Positions 51,699-60,929 of a stretch of 64,000 bases of DNA are shown here, piece after piece; positions within the stretch are counted from its first letter, which is position 1, and every line of letters begins with the position of its first letter. Origin of the DNA: Thiemannella venezuelensis (lineage in GTDB: Bacteria; Actinomycetota; Actinomycetes; Streptosporangiales; Streptosporangiaceae); assembly GCF_014203605.1 (NCBI RefSeq), contig NZ_JACHJJ010000008.1, forward strand, positions 124,001 through 188,000. The letters run 5' to 3'. Below the pieces are notes generated by a model. It searched no databases and had not been told where the DNA came from. It saw only the letters and a program-made list of their open reading frames with translations. The position numbers were made by a program, and so were the translations under genes.

Positions 51699-53828
51699 TC
51701 AGGAAGCCTCGACCGGCTCGCCCTTGATGGACTTGATCAGGAGCTGGGAGACGTCCACGACCTCCAGCGTCTCCTTGGCCTCGCCCGAGTTCTTCTTCTC
51801 GTTGATCGAGTCGCCCAGCATGACCAGGCAGAACGGGCAGGCGGTGGAGATGGTGTCCGGGTCGGTGGTCAGCGCCTCGTCCACGCGCTCGGTGTTGATG
51901 CGCTTGCCGAGCCGCTCCTCCATCCACATCCGCGCGCCGCCGGCGCCGCAGCAGAAACCGCGGTCCTTGTGGCGGTGCATCTCCTGCGTCTTGACGCCGG
52001 GCACCTTGGCCATGATGTCGCGGGGCTGCGCGTACACCTTGTTGTGGCGGCCGAGGAAGCACGGGTCGTGGTAGGTGATCTTCTCCTCGATCGGGGTGAC
52101 CGGGACCAGCCTGCCCTCGTCGACCAGCTTGGCCAGGAGCTGGGTGTGGTGGACGACCTCGTAGGTCCCGCCGAGCTGCGGGTACTCGTTGGCGAGGGTG
52201 TTGAAGCAGTGCGGGCAGGTCGCGACGATCTTCTTGACCCCGGCCTCGTTCAGCGTCTCGATGTTCTGCTGGGCCAGCATGTTGAAGAGGAACTCCATGC
52301 CCAGGCGGCGGGCCGGGTCACCGGTGCAGGCCTCCATCGGGCCGAGCACCGCGAACTTCACGTCCGCGATGTGCAGCAGCTCGGCGACGGCCTTGGTGGT
52401 CTTCTTGGCCCGGTCCTCCAGGGCGCCGGCGCAGCCGACCCAGAACAGGTACTCGGTGTCCTCGGGCATCTTCTCGTCGATGAGCTGGACCTCGAAGTCG
52501 AGCTCCTCGATCCAGTCGGCCCGCTTCATCTCGGACATACCCCACGGGTTGCCCTTGTTCTCCAGGTTCTTGACCATGACGCCGGCCTCGGACGGGAAGT
52601 TCGACTCCACCATCACCTGGTAGCGGCGCATGTCGAGGATGTGGTCGATGTGCTCGATGTCCACCGGGCACTGCTCGACGCAGGCGCCGCAGTTGGTGCA
52701 GGACCACAGCACGTCCGGGTGGATGACGCCTTCCTCGCCGACCAGCGGCTTCTCCAGCAGGGCCAGCACGTCCTGGCCCGCGTGCGCGCGCTGCTCCTCG
52801 CTCATCATCAGGTACGGCGCGACCGCGAAGGCGTGGTCGCGCTGGTCCAGGATGAGCATCTTCGGGGAGAGCGGCTTGTCGGTGTTCCACGCCGGGCACT
52901 GCGACTGGCAGCGGCCGCACTCGGTGCAGGTGTAGAAGTCGAGGAAGCCCTTCCAGGTGGTGTCCTCGATCTTGCCGCGGCCCAGCTTGTCGCCGTCGAG
53001 GTCCTCGTCCTCGAAGTCGACGACCTTGCCGTCGATCCGCATCTCCTGCGCCGCGCCGAGCCCGTCGGGGCGCCGGGAGAAGAGCACGTTCAGCGGCGCG
53101 GTGAAGATGTGCAGGTGCTTGGAGTTCACCACGATGACCAGGAACACCAGCATGACGCCGATGTGCAGGAGCAGGCCGATCTCCTCCAGCAGGGTGCTGG
53201 CGGGCAGGAGCTTCGCGACGGCCTCGGAGGCGAACGCGCCGGACTCGTACGGGAAGTTGCCGGTGTTGACCGCGGCGCCGCGGGCGAGGAACAGCGTCCA
53301 GATCACGTTGAAGATCATGATGAGGACGAGCCAGGCGCCGCCCAGATGCGAGCCGGAGAAGCGGGAGCCGCGGCCGAGCTTCTTCGGGGAGTTCTTGATC
53401 CGGATGACCGTGAAGGCGGCCAGGCCGAGGAGGCAGGCGAGCGCGATGAAGTCCTGCAGGAAGCCCAGGACCGGCCAGGTGCCGACGATCGGGATGTGGA
53501 AGTCAGGCGTGCCGGTGATCGCGCCCTGGATCAGCGCGCCGTACGCCTCGACGTAGACCGTGCCGAGGATGAGGAACGCCCACATGACGAAGAAGTGCGC
53601 CACGCCCGAGGGCGTCCACTTCAGCAGCTTCTTCTGCCCGAAGACCTCGACGAGCTGGGCCTTGACCTCGACGCCGACGTTGTTCCTGGCGTACTCGATC
53701 CGCTCGGGGGCGGGCGGGCCGATGACGGCGAGCTTGTACAGGAACAGGACGCGGCGCGCGGCGAGCGCGAGCGCGGCGACTGTCATGACGAGCCCGATGA
53801 TGGCTACCCAGAGCACGGGTCCTCCCAC
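51699..53828 (-). CDS. EtfD-like membrane Fe-S oxidoreductase (ETF:menaquinone type)
   Basis: A 709-residue protein. Residues 1-260 have six or so membrane helices with His residues (heme-binding type). Then two 4Fe-4S clusters: CTECGRCQSQCPAW (near 322) and CTNCGACVEQCPVD (near 405). The C-terminal half has two CCG domains (VGCAGALED, MEACTGDPARR, HDPCFLGRHN, FCCGAGGARMW) as in heterodisulfide reductase HdrB. The mycobacterial relative Rv0338c (EtfD) passes electrons from ETF to menaquinone during fatty-acid oxidation. It would serve the acyl-CoA dehydrogenase at 14.9 kb and others. Confidence 0.9.
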   Translation of the reverse strand: MGGPVLWVAIIGLVMTVAALALAARRVLFLYKLAVIGPPAPERIEYARNNVGVEVKAQLVEVFGQKKLLKWTPSGVAHFFVMWAFLILGTVYVEAYGALIQGAITGTPDFHIPIVGTWPVLGFLQDFIALACLLGLAAFTVIRIKNSPKKLGRGSRFSGSHLGGAWLVLIMIFNVIWTLFLARGAAVNTGNFPYESGAFASEAVAKLLPASTLLEEIGLLLHIGVMLVFLVIVVNSKHLHIFTAPLNVLFSRRPDGLGAAQEMRIDGKVVDFEDEDLDGDKLGRGKIEDTTWKGFLDFYTCTECGRCQSQCPAWNTDKPLSPKMLILDQRDHAFAVAPYLMMSEEQRAHAGQDVLALLEKPLVGEEGVIHPDVLWSCTNCGACVEQCPVDIEHIDHILDMRRYQVMVESNFPSEAGVMVKNLENKGNPWGMSEMKRADWIEELDFEVQLIDEKMPEDTEYLFWVGCAGALEDRAKKTTKAVAELLHIADVKFAVLGPMEACTGDPARRLGMEFLFNMLAQQNIETLNEAGVKKIVATCPHCFNTLANEYPQLGGTYEVVHHTQLLAKLVDEGRLVPVTPIEEKITYHDPCFLGRHNKVYAQPRDIMAKVPGVKTQEMHRHKDRGFCCGAGGARMWMEERLGKRINTERVDEALTTDPDTISTACPFCLVMLGDSINEKKNSGEAKETLEVVDVSQLLIKSIKGEPVEAS

Positions 53829-53851
53829 AGACGGCGTTGGCTGCCAGCGTA

Positions 53852-53887
53852 TGACCGCCGGTCATCCACGGTGACAAGGGGTCACCC
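53852..53887. promoter_or_regulatory. Paired inverted repeats upstream of the EtfD-like gene
   Basis: ATGACC-GCC-GGTCAT (53852-53866) and GGTGAC-AAGGG-GTCACC (53871-53887) lie 24-59 bases before the start at 53828. A third GGTCACCATATGGTCA-type element is at 53941-53956 with TTGACC on the minus strand. The repeated GGTCA half-sites suggest operators for one regulator. Confidence 0.5.
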
Positions 53888-54018
53888 TGGATCCTACCCA
53901 TGAGTAACTTATGTCCGGCATAGGACCCGCGGTAACCGTGGTCACCATATGGTCAATTTGCACTCCGGAACAATGCTCTAGAATACGCGAATCCCCGGAG
54001 ATTACGCTCCCCGGCCCC

Positions 54019-54660
54019 TCAGGATCCGTCGACGTAGCGCTGGATCGTGGGGGCGAGCAGCTCGACCAGCTCCTCCAGCCCGGCCGAGGCCAGCGGTTCG
54101 AGCCGGATCACGTAGCGCACCAGGACCACGCCGAACATCTGCGCGAACGCCGCCTCCATCCGGATCGGCGGGATCTCCAGCGCCTCGGCGACCTTCTCCA
54201 GCAGCGCGTGCGTCATGAACTCCCGGATCATGCCGACGACCCGCTCGTTGGTCATCGCCGTGCGCATCAGCGCCAGCACCGGCTGGCGGGCCTCGGCGTC
54301 GGCGGTGATCGTGAGGATGAGCCGGACCAGCCGCTCGCCCGTCTCCTCGCGCGGCCCGGCCAGCAGCAGCGGGACGACCTCCGCGGGATCGACCGGCAGC
54401 TCCATCGCCGCGACGAACAGGCCCTCCTTGCTCGCGAAGTAGTGGTGGACCAGGGCCGGGTCCACGCCGGCCGCGCCGGCGATCCCCCGGATCGTGGCCT
54501 TGTCGAACCCCTTCTCGGCGAACGTCCTGCGCGCCGCCGCCACGATCTCCCCGCGCGTGTCCGCGGACCCCGGCCTGCGTCCCGGCCGCCGGCGCCCCGC
54601 CGCCGTGTTCTCCGGCGCGGTGTTCCCCGGCGTCGTGTTCCCCGGCGCCGCGTCACTCAC
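54019..54660 (-). CDS. TetR family regulator
   Basis: A 213-residue regulator. Helix-turn-helix region: GEIVAAARRTFAEKGFDKATIRGIA then VDPALVHHYFASKEGLFVAA (residues 37-80). The ligand domain follows. The N-terminus has a short repeated tail GNTTPGNTAPENT. The start at 54660 (GTG, with GGAGAAGG ahead) was chosen; a GTG at 54720 overlapping the isomerase stop (GTGA) would add 20 Gly-rich residues. Downstream of and probably co-transcribed with the sugar isomerase gene. Confidence 0.88.
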   Translation of the reverse strand: MSDAAPGNTTPGNTAPENTAAGRRRPGRRPGSADTRGEIVAAARRTFAEKGFDKATIRGIAGAAGVDPALVHHYFASKEGLFVAAMELPVDPAEVVPLLLAGPREETGERLVRLILTITADAEARQPVLALMRTAMTNERVVGMIREFMTHALLEKVAEALEIPPIRMEAAFAQMFGVVLVRYVIRLEPLASAGLEELVELLAPTIQRYVDGS

Positions 54661-54716
54661 CCGGCCTTCTCCGCCGCCGTCCGCGCTCGCGCCGCCGCCG
54701 CGCCCGCCCCGCTCGC

Positions 54717-55529
54717 TCACGCGTTGGCCGAGGCCGCGAGGTGCAGCCGGGCGAAGGCCAGCGCCTCCGCCAGGTCGTCGACCCGCTCGGTACGGCTGGC
54801 CGCCTTGCGCGTGTTGATCTCCAGCACGACCAGGCCGCCGAAGCCGTTGGCCGCCATCCGCTCCAGGATCGGCGCGCACGGCTGGTTGCCCCGCCCGGGG
54901 ACCAGGTGCTCGTCCCGGTTGGGGATGCCGACCCCGTCGGCCAGGTGCAGGTGGGCCAGGCGGTCGCCGAGCTTGGTGAACATCTCCCAGGCGTCGGAGC
55001 CGGAGACCGCCGTGTGCGACAGGTCCAGCGTGACCTGCGGGAAGTCGTAGTCGACGGGGTTCCAGTCCGGGGAGTACGGCACGACCTTGTTGCCCCGCGC
55101 CTTCAGCGGGAACATGTTCTCCACCGCGAAGACCACGTCGGTCTCCTCGCGCATCCTGGCCAGGCCGACCTCGAAGTCGCGCGCGTAGTCGCGCTGCCAG
55201 CGGAACGGCGGGTGCACCACGACCGTCTTGGCGCCGACCCGCTCGGCGGCCTGCTGGGCGCGCTTCAGCTTGGCCCACGGGTCCTTGCCCCACACCCGCT
55301 GGGTGACCAGCAGGCAGGGCGCGTGGATGGCCAGGATCGGCAGCTGGTAGTGGTCCACCAGCCGCTCCAGCACGTCGATGTCCTGGCTCACGGGGTCGGC
55401 GCCCACCATGATCTCAACGCCGTCGTAGCCCAGGCGCGCCGCCAGCTCGAAGGCGTCCGGGGTGCGCTCCGGATAGACCGACGCGGTGGAGAGCGCGATC
55501 TTCGCGCTGGGCACCCGGATGACGCTCAT
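54717..55529 (-). CDS. Sugar phosphate isomerase/epimerase (AP endonuclease 2-like fold)
   Basis: A 270-residue TIM-barrel protein. Motifs: [16 protein letters not shown] (near 30), [42 protein letters not shown] (metal Glu), [14 protein letters not shown] and HLHLADGVG with [13 protein letters not shown], then LEINTRKAA. The family (xylose-isomerase-like) epimerises or isomerises sugars or acts in inositol pathways; the substrate cannot be fixed. Co-operonic with the TetR gene. Confidence 0.85.
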   Translation of the reverse strand: MSVIRVPSAKIALSTASVYPERTPDAFELAARLGYDGVEIMVGADPVSQDIDVLERLVDHYQLPILAIHAPCLLVTQRVWGKDPWAKLKRAQQAAERVGAKTVVVHPPFRWQRDYARDFEVGLARMREETDVVFAVENMFPLKARGNKVVPYSPDWNPVDYDFPQVTLDLSHTAVSGSDAWEMFTKLGDRLAHLHLADGVGIPNRDEHLVPGRGNQPCAPILERMAANGFGGLVVLEINTRKAASRTERVDDLAEALAFARLHLAASANA

Positions 55530-55808
55530 CGAGACTCCCTGCCTTCGCGTCCGCGACCGCGAACGCCTCGGTGCCCGCCGGCTCGCTCGCTTCGATCCCT
55601 CACAGTGCCAGCCTAAGCGTGCCCGGAAAGGAATGGCGTCCGCCCACCCCCGTGCGGCCGAGATCACACGCCCGGCCCTCCGGGGCCCGCCTCGGGCGCG
55701 CGGCGGATCCCGCCCGGAGCACCCCAGGTCACGGCCCGGAGCGCCCGGGGACTCGGCCGCCCCCGCACGCCCGGACGGCCCGCCCGGATCCCTGGCTACG
55801 GTGAGGGC

Positions 55809-56507
55809 ATGCCGCGGTTCATGAAAGGGGCCATCCCCAGCCCCAACATCTGGAACACCCCCCACGTCTACGAGCTGGAGAACCGGGCGGTCGACCCCGA
55901 GGGCCGGGCCGAGGCCGCGATGGCCGCCGTCCGCCCGTGGACCGGCGCGACCGTCCTCGACATCGGCTGCGGCACCGGCTACCACCTCCCCCGGCTGTCC
56001 GCCACGGCGGCCCGGGTGATCGGCGTCGAACCGCACGCCGACCTCGTCGAGCTCGCCGGGCGCCGCTGCCGGGCCCTGCCCAACGTGGAGGTCCACGCCG
56101 CCACCGCGCAGGCCGTACCGCTCCCCGACGCCTCGGTGGACGTCGCGATCGCCCGCTGGGCCTACTTCTTCGGCCCCGGCTGCGAGCCCGGCCTGGCCGA
56201 GCTCTCCCGGGTCGTACGGCGCGGCGGCGCGGCCTTCGTCATCGACGTCGACGCCTCCCGGGGCGCCTTCGGCCGCTGGTTCAGCCAGTCGATCCCGGCC
56301 TACTCCGCCAGGTCCGTGGAGGACTTCTGGTCCCGCCAGGGCTGGACCACCCAGCGGCTCGACCTCCGCATGGCCTTCGAGCGCCGCGCCGACCTGGAGT
56401 CCGTCCTGCGCATCGAGTTCACCCCGGCCGTCGCCGAACGCGCCATCGCCGAGACCCCCGGCCTGGAGATCGCCTACCCCAACCTCCTGCGCTGGAAGCT
56501 CTACTGA
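55809..56507 (+). CDS. Class I SAM-dependent methyltransferase
   Basis: A 232-residue methyltransferase. SAM motif [17 protein letters not shown] near residue 51, acidic [15 protein letters not shown] near 75, motif [26 protein letters not shown] near 103 and [17 protein letters not shown] near 137. The [26 protein letters not shown] opening is shared by actinobacterial proteins of unknown substrate. ATG start; standalone. The 279 bases upstream, shared with the divergent isomerase, hold no gene. Confidence 0.9.
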   Translation: MPRFMKGAIPSPNIWNTPHVYELENRAVDPEGRAEAAMAAVRPWTGATVLDIGCGTGYHLPRLSATAARVIGVEPHADLVELAGRRCRALPNVEVHAATAQAVPLPDASVDVAIARWAYFFGPGCEPGLAELSRVVRRGGAAFVIDVDASRGAFGRWFSQSIPAYSARSVEDFWSRQGWTTQRLDLRMAFERRADLESVLRIEFTPAVAERAIAETPGLEIAYPNLLRWKLY

Positions 56508-56546
56508 GGGGCCGCCCCGCCGTACCGGCGGCGCACCCGCGGCGGG

Positions 56547-57143
56547 CTACCGGCGGCCCGCGGCGCCCCCGCCCACCGGCAGGTCGGGCCCGTGCGGCGG
56601 GGCGGCCATCATCCACCCGCCCCACCGGCGCACCAGCGGGGTGCCCGCCCCCACCAGCAGCAGCACCAGCAGCGGGGCCAGTGCCACGCCCAGCAGGAAC
56701 CCGGCCGCGACGTCGTGCGGGTAGTGCACGCCGACGAACACCCGGGAGAAGGCCATCAGCGCGGCCAGCGGCAGCACGAGGGGAGCCAGCGCGCGCCAGG
56801 CCAGGACGAGGGTGCCGGCCGCGGCCGCGGCGATCACCGAGTGGTTGCTCGGGAACGACCAGTCCCCCGCCTCCGGGCAGGCCGCGATGGTCACCAGCCC
56901 GCGGCACGGCCGGTCCTCCCGGACGAGGATCTTGACGACCTCGCTGAACAGGTAGACGAGGACCACGGCCACCGGGCCGAGCAGGACCAGCGCCATGTCG
57001 CGCGGCGGCCGCCGCCGGGCCCGCCACCAGGCCAGGACGAACAGCGCGGCGAAGGCGAACAGTCCCGCGTCGGTGCCGGTCTCGGCGAAGGCGTGCAGCC
57101 ACCCGGGCGTGCTCCGGGCGAACTCGACGATGTCGCGGTACAC
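56547..57143 (-). CDS. PAP2-family membrane phosphatase
   Basis: A 198-residue membrane phosphatase. Catalytic motifs: KILVREDRPCRG (C1, near 72), WSFPSNHSVIAA (C2, near 95) and FSRVFVGVHYPHDVAAGF (C3, near 133), with five or six membrane helices. It dephosphorylates lipid or undecaprenyl phosphates at the outer face. GTG start with weak ribosome site. Convergent with the methyltransferase gene. Confidence 0.92.
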   Translation of the reverse strand: MYRDIVEFARSTPGWLHAFAETGTDAGLFAFAALFVLAWWRARRRPPRDMALVLLGPVAVVLVYLFSEVVKILVREDRPCRGLVTIAACPEAGDWSFPSNHSVIAAAAAGTLVLAWRALAPLVLPLAALMAFSRVFVGVHYPHDVAAGFLLGVALAPLLVLLLVGAGTPLVRRWGGWMMAAPPHGPDLPVGGGAAGRR

Positions 57144-57324
57144 GTCCGGCCCCCTGAACGACGATGAACGACGGATGAACAGACGATCCTAGATCTTTCC
57201 CGCGCGTCCCGCCCCCTTTCCGGCGCATGACGGCCCCTCCGGGGGTGATCGGCCTCCGGCGCGGCCGGCCTCCCCGCGTGCGCCGCCGCGGCGGAGGCCC
57301 CCGCGCGGAACATCGGGGCCGGGC

Positions 57325-57356
57325 TTGACCTTGACGTTGACGTCAACGATTACGGT
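57325..57356 (+). promoter_or_regulatory. MerR-type promoter/operator of the merR-trxA operon
   Basis: TTGACC (57325-57330) and TTACGG (57350-57355) are 19 bases apart, the long spacing of MerR-activated promoters. Between them lies the perfect palindrome CGTTGACGTCAACG (57335-57348). The layout fits autoregulation with untwisting of the promoter by the regulator. Confidence 0.6.
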
Positions 57357-57376
57357 GACGGCACAAGGAGGGCCGG

Positions 57377-57757
57377 ATGCGCATCGGGGAACTCGCCCGG
57401 CGGGCGGGGATCAGCACCAGGGCGCTGCGCTACTACGAGCAGCAGGGGCTCATCACCGCGCGGCGGGCGGCCAACGGCTACCGGGAGTACGGCGAGGAGG
57501 ACCTCAGGCTCGTCACCGAGATCCGCTCGCTGCTCACCGTCGGCTTCACGCTGGAGGACGCCAGGCCGTTCGTGGCCTGCCTGCGGGCGGGGCACTCCTC
57601 GGGCGGATCGTGCCCGGAGTCGGTCGCGGTCTACCGGCGGAAGCTGGCCGAGATCGACGACGAGATCCGCACCCTCCTGGCCCGCCGGGCCGAGGTGGCC
57701 GCGCAGCTCACCACGGCCTGCCCCGGGTGCCCACCGAGAGAGCAGGAGAAGAAATGA
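57377..57757 (+). CDS. MerR family regulator, cysteine-containing
   Basis: A 126-residue regulator: RIGELARRAGISTRALRYYEQQGL (residues 2-25), ANGYREYGEEDL wing, and a dimerisation helix to about 112. Cysteines at FVACLRAGH, GGSCPES and the C-terminal TACPGCPPRE make a redox or metal sensor plausible. AAGGAGG lies ahead of the ATG. Its stop overlaps the thioredoxin start (ATGA), so the two are coupled; a thiol-stress sensor driving thioredoxin is a reasonable reading. Confidence 0.92.
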   Translation: MRIGELARRAGISTRALRYYEQQGLITARRAANGYREYGEEDLRLVTEIRSLLTVGFTLEDARPFVACLRAGHSSGGSCPESVAVYRRKLAEIDDEIRTLLARRAEVAAQLTTACPGCPPREQEKK

Positions 57758-58068
57758 TCACTCTGACCGCCGACAACTTCGCCGAGCAGGTCCTGGGCAG
57801 CGACAAGCCCGTCCTGGTGGACTTCTGGGCCGAGTGGTGCGGCCCGTGCAAGATGATCGCGCCGGTGCTGGAGCAGATCGAGGCCGAGTACGGCGACCGC
57901 GTCACGATCGCCAAGCTGAACGCCGACGACCACCCGGAGATCTCCAGCCGGTACGGGGTCCTCGGCCTGCCCACGCTCAGCCTCTTCAAGAACGGCGAGG
58001 TCGTCCAGCAGATCAAGGGCGCCAAGCCCAAGCGCATGCTCCTGGCCGACCTCGAGGGCCACATCTGA
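57754..58068 (+). CDS. trxA: Thioredoxin
   Basis: A 104-residue thioredoxin with intact active site FWAEWCGPCKM (Cys pair near 30-33), the buried Asp in LVDFWAEW, and the cis-proline GLPTLSLF near 75. Reduces protein disulfides. GAGGAGAAG upstream sits inside the merR 3' end; ATGA overlap couples it to the MerR gene. Terminator 34 bases downstream. Full family length. Confidence 0.95.
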   Translation: MITLTADNFAEQVLGSDKPVLVDFWAEWCGPCKMIAPVLEQIEAEYGDRVTIAKLNADDHPEISSRYGVLGLPTLSLFKNGEVVQQIKGAKPKRMLLADLEGHI

Positions 58069-58101
58069 TCCGGGAGCCGCCGGGATCCGCGGGCGCACCG
58101 G

Positions 58102-58136
58102 CTTTCACCGCCCGCGGTACGCCGGGGCGGTGAAAG
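58102..58136 (+). terminator. Terminator after trxA
   Basis: CTTTCACCGCCC (58102-58113), 11-base loop, exact reverse complement (58125-58136), then TTGT. It separates merR-trxA from radA. Confidence 0.75.
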
Positions 58137-58165
58137 TTGTCGGTGCGGGCCGGTAGCGTGCGGCC

Positions 58166-59563
58166 ATGGCGAAGAAGGTCGGCTATCGCTGCGGCGAGTG
58201 CGGTTGGCAGACGGCCAAGTGGGTGGGGCGCTGCGGCGAGTGCCAGGCCTGGGGGACGGTCGAGGAGGAGTCGGCCCGTTCCGGCGTGACCGTGGCCACC
58301 GGCGGGGCGGTCTCGGCTCCGGCGGTCCCGATCGGTCAGGTCAAGGCCGAGGTCGCGCACGCGCGCAGCACCGGCGTGCCCGAGCTCGACCGGGTGCTCG
58401 GCGGCGGTCTGGTGCCCGGCGCGGTCGTGCTGCTGGCCGGGGAGCCCGGCATCGGCAAGTCCACGCTCCTGCTGGAGGCGGCCTCCAAGATCGCGAACCA
58501 GCAGACCGTGCTCTACGTGACGGGCGAGGAGTCGGCCGCCCAGGTCAGGGTCAGGGCCGACCGGATCGGCGCGATCCACGACGCCCTCTACCTCGCGGCG
58601 GAGACCGACCTGAGCGCGCTGGTGACGCACGTGGAGAAGGTCCAGCCCGGCCTGCTCGTCGTCGACTCGGTGCAGACGATCGGCTCCGCCCAGGCGACCG
58701 GTGTGCCCGGCGGGGTCACCCAGGTCAGGGAGGTCGCCGGCAACCTGGTCAGGATGGCCAAGGAGCGCGGCATGTCCACGGTCCTGGTCGGCCACGTCAC
58801 CAAGGAGGGCTCGATCGCCGGCCCCCGGACGCTGGAGCACCTCGTCGACGTGGTGCTCCACTTCGAGGGCGACCGCCACTCCCGGCTCCGCATGGTCCGC
58901 GCGGTCAAGAACCGGTACGGCCCGGTCGACGAGGTCGGCTGCTTCGACCTGCACGAGGGCGGCATCGAGGGCATCACCGACGCCAGCGGCCTGTTCGTCT
59001 CCCACCGCACCGAGCCGGTCCCCGGCACCTGCGTCACGGTCACCATGGAGGGCACCCGCCCGCTGCCCGCCGAGGTCCAGGCGCTGGTCGCGCGGACCGA
59101 GGCCCAGCAGCCCCGGCGCTCCTCCTCCGGGCTCGACCCCTACCGCGTGACGATGGTGCTGGCCGTGCTGGAGCGGCGGCTCAACGCCAAACTCGGCGGC
59201 TGCGACGTGTTCACCGCGACCGTGGGCGGCATCAAGCTCAGCGACCCGGCGATCGACCTGTCGGTGATGCTCGCGGTGGCCAGCGCGGCCGGGGACCGGG
59301 CGCTCCCGCCGGGGCTGGTCGTGCTGGGCGAGGTGGGCCTGGCCGGGGAGCTCCGACCGGTCCGCGACGTGCGCCGCCGCCTCTCGGAGGCGGCCCGGCT
59401 GGGCTTCACCCGCGCCCTGGTGCCGATGGGCTCCCTCGACGTCGGCAAGGGCCGGGGCGGGGGCTCCCTGGTCCGGGTCAACGGCGGCTCCACGAGCTTC
59501 GCCCCCGGGTTCGACGTCGTCGAGGCGGAGAACGTCTGGGACGCGCTGACCCACGTCACCTGA
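58166..59563 (+). CDS. radA: DNA repair protein RadA
   Basis: A 465-residue RadA/Sms. N-terminal zinc finger YRCGECGWQTAKWVGRCGEC (residues 6-25), RecA-like core with GEPGIGKSTLLLEAA Walker A (near 95), the KNRYG motif (near 252, KNRFG family signature) and a C-terminal Lon-like domain (VTMVLAVLERRLNAKLGGCD onward). It drives branch migration in recombination. Neighbouring disA is conserved in actinobacteria. A full-length, standard copy. Confidence 0.96.
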   Translation: MAKKVGYRCGECGWQTAKWVGRCGECQAWGTVEEESARSGVTVATGGAVSAPAVPIGQVKAEVAHARSTGVPELDRVLGGGLVPGAVVLLAGEPGIGKSTLLLEAASKIANQQTVLYVTGEESAAQVRVRADRIGAIHDALYLAAETDLSALVTHVEKVQPGLLVVDSVQTIGSAQATGVPGGVTQVREVAGNLVRMAKERGMSTVLVGHVTKEGSIAGPRTLEHLVDVVLHFEGDRHSRLRMVRAVKNRYGPVDEVGCFDLHEGGIEGITDASGLFVSHRTEPVPGTCVTVTMEGTRPLPAEVQALVARTEAQQPRRSSSGLDPYRVTMVLAVLERRLNAKLGGCDVFTATVGGIKLSDPAIDLSVMLAVASAAGDRALPPGLVVLGEVGLAGELRPVRDVRRRLSEAARLGFTRALVPMGSLDVGKGRGGGSLVRVNGGSTSFAPGFDVVEAENVWDALTHVT

Positions 59564-59744
59564 GCGCGCCGCCCGGCCCGCGGGCGGCCCCGGAGGGGCC
59601 TCGGAGCGGCCTCGGGCGGAAACACGGCACGGCGCCATGCGGTTTGGTAGGTTGGGGCCGTCCGATGGTGGATACCGTCTGACCTACCGCCGGGTCGGCG
59701 GGATGTGAAGCCTGTGGAGGCTGTGTAAGACCGTTGGGCGGTTC

Positions 59745-59843
59745 CCCGTCCCTAGCCTTGACCGGAACGGCAATCGCCTGCGAAGCAGGAAGGCCCGCCT
59801 GCGAGGGTGGGAACCCCCAGCTTCCGCCGGGGGAGGAAGTCAA
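59745..59843 (+). mobile_element. Remnant IS200/IS605-type right end (omega-RNA 3' part) upstream of disA
   Basis: The stretch GCGAAGCAGGAA (59780-59791), then a CCCGCC/GGTGGG hairpin (59793-59812) and CCCCC...GGGGG with the end GGGGGAGGAAGTCAA (59829-59843), has the order and consensus I associate with the right end of actinobacterial TnpB (IS605/IS1341) elements, which is also the 3' part of the omega-RNA scaffold. No tnpB gene is present. A few codons ending VKPVEAV-stop (59703-59729) could be a tnpB tail but this is weak. The disA GTG follows directly. Confidence 0.55.
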
Positions 59844-60929
59844 GTGGCAGCAACCTACAAGGGGCTCGACGAGCGCCGCAGGGCCGTCATGGCCTCGCTC
59901 GCGCCGGGCACCGCGCTCCGCGACGGCCTGGAGCGCATCCTCCGCGGGCACACCGGCGGCCTGATCGTGCTGGGCTACGACAGCACGGTCGAGAAGATCT
60001 GCAGCGGCGGGTTCGAGCTGGACGTCGAGTTCTCCGCGACGCGCCTGCGCGAACTGGCGAAGATGGACGGCGCCATCGTGCTGAACTGCGACGACCACAA
60101 GATCGTGCGTGCGGCCGTGCACCTGATGCCCGACCCGTCCATCCCGACCGACGAGTCCGGGACCCGGCACCGCACCGCCCAGCGGGTGGCGGTGCAGACC
60201 TCCTTCCCCGTCATCTCCCTCAGCAAGTCCATGCGGATCATCGCCCTCTACCTCGACGGCATCCGCTACGTCCTGGAGGAGTCGGCGGCCATCCTGTCCA
60301 AGGCCAACCAGGCCCTGGCCACGCTGGAGCGCTACAAGCTCCGCCTGGACGAGGTCTGCGGCACGCTCTCGGCGCTGGAGATCGAGGACCTCGTGACGGT
60401 CCGCGACGTCGCGGCGGTCGTCCAGCGGCTGGAGATGGTCCGCCGGATCGCCGACGAGATCGCGGGCTACGTCGTCGAGCTCGGCACCGACGGCCGCCTG
60501 CTCTCCCTCCAGCTGGACGAACTGGTCGCCGGGACCGACGCCGACCGCGAGCTCGTCGTCCGCGACTACCTGCCCACCACCGGCCGCCGGGTCCGCACGC
60601 TCCCCGAGGCCCTGCACGAGCTCGACCAGCTCTCCCCGGCAGGCCTGCTCGACCTGTGCCAGGTGGCCCAGGTCCTCGGCCACACCGGCGCCGACGCCCT
60701 GGACGGCCCGGTGAGCCCCCGGGGCTACCGGCTGCTGGCCAAGGTGCCGCGCCTGCCCGCCCCCGTCGTCGACCGCCTGGTGGAGCAGTTCTCCGGCCTG
60801 CAGAAGCTCCTGGCCGCCAGCACCAACGACCTCCAGGAGGTGGGCGGGGTCGGCGAGACCCGGGCCCGCCACATCCGCGAAGGGCTCTCCCGCATGGCGG
60901 AGTCGTCCATTCTCGAGCGCTACGTCTGA
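59844..60929 (+). CDS. disA: Diadenylate cyclase DisA, DNA integrity scanning protein
   Basis: A 361-residue DisA. The N-terminal DAC domain has MDGAIVL (DGA motif, near 75) and [11 protein letters not shown] (RHR motif, near 110), which make c-di-AMP. The central spine [20 protein letters not shown] and the C-terminal helix-hairpin-helix [16 protein letters not shown] bind branched DNA. GTG start with GGGGGAGGAAG, which lies inside the putative IS605 end. Next to radA as in mycobacteria and Bacillus. Confidence 0.96.
   Translation: MAATYKGLDERRRAVMASLAPGTALRDGLERILRGHTGGLIVLGYDSTVEKICSGGFELDVEFSATRLRELAKMDGAIVLNCDDHKIVRAAVHLMPDPSIPTDESGTRHRTAQRVAVQTSFPVISLSKSMRIIALYLDGIRYVLEESAAILSKANQALATLERYKLRLDEVCGTLSALEIEDLVTVRDVAAVVQRLEMVRRIADEIAGYVVELGTDGRLLSLQLDELVAGTDADRELVVRDYLPTTGRRVRTLPEALHELDQLSPAGLLDLCQVAQVLGHTGADALDGPVSPRGYRLLAKVPRLPAPVVDRLVEQFSGLQKLLAASTNDLQEVGGVGETRARHIREGLSRMAESSILERYV

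Noticed and set aside
53953-53994. Rightward promoter TTGCAC...TAGAAT near 53.98 kb
   Set aside because: It points into the antisense strand of the TetR gene and the spacing is only 15-16; no rightward gene follows.
59570-59843. c-di-AMP (ydaO-type) riboswitch upstream of disA
   Set aside because: I do not see the conserved ydaO core; the hairpin order and the GGGGAGGAAGTCAA-like end fit an IS605 right end better.
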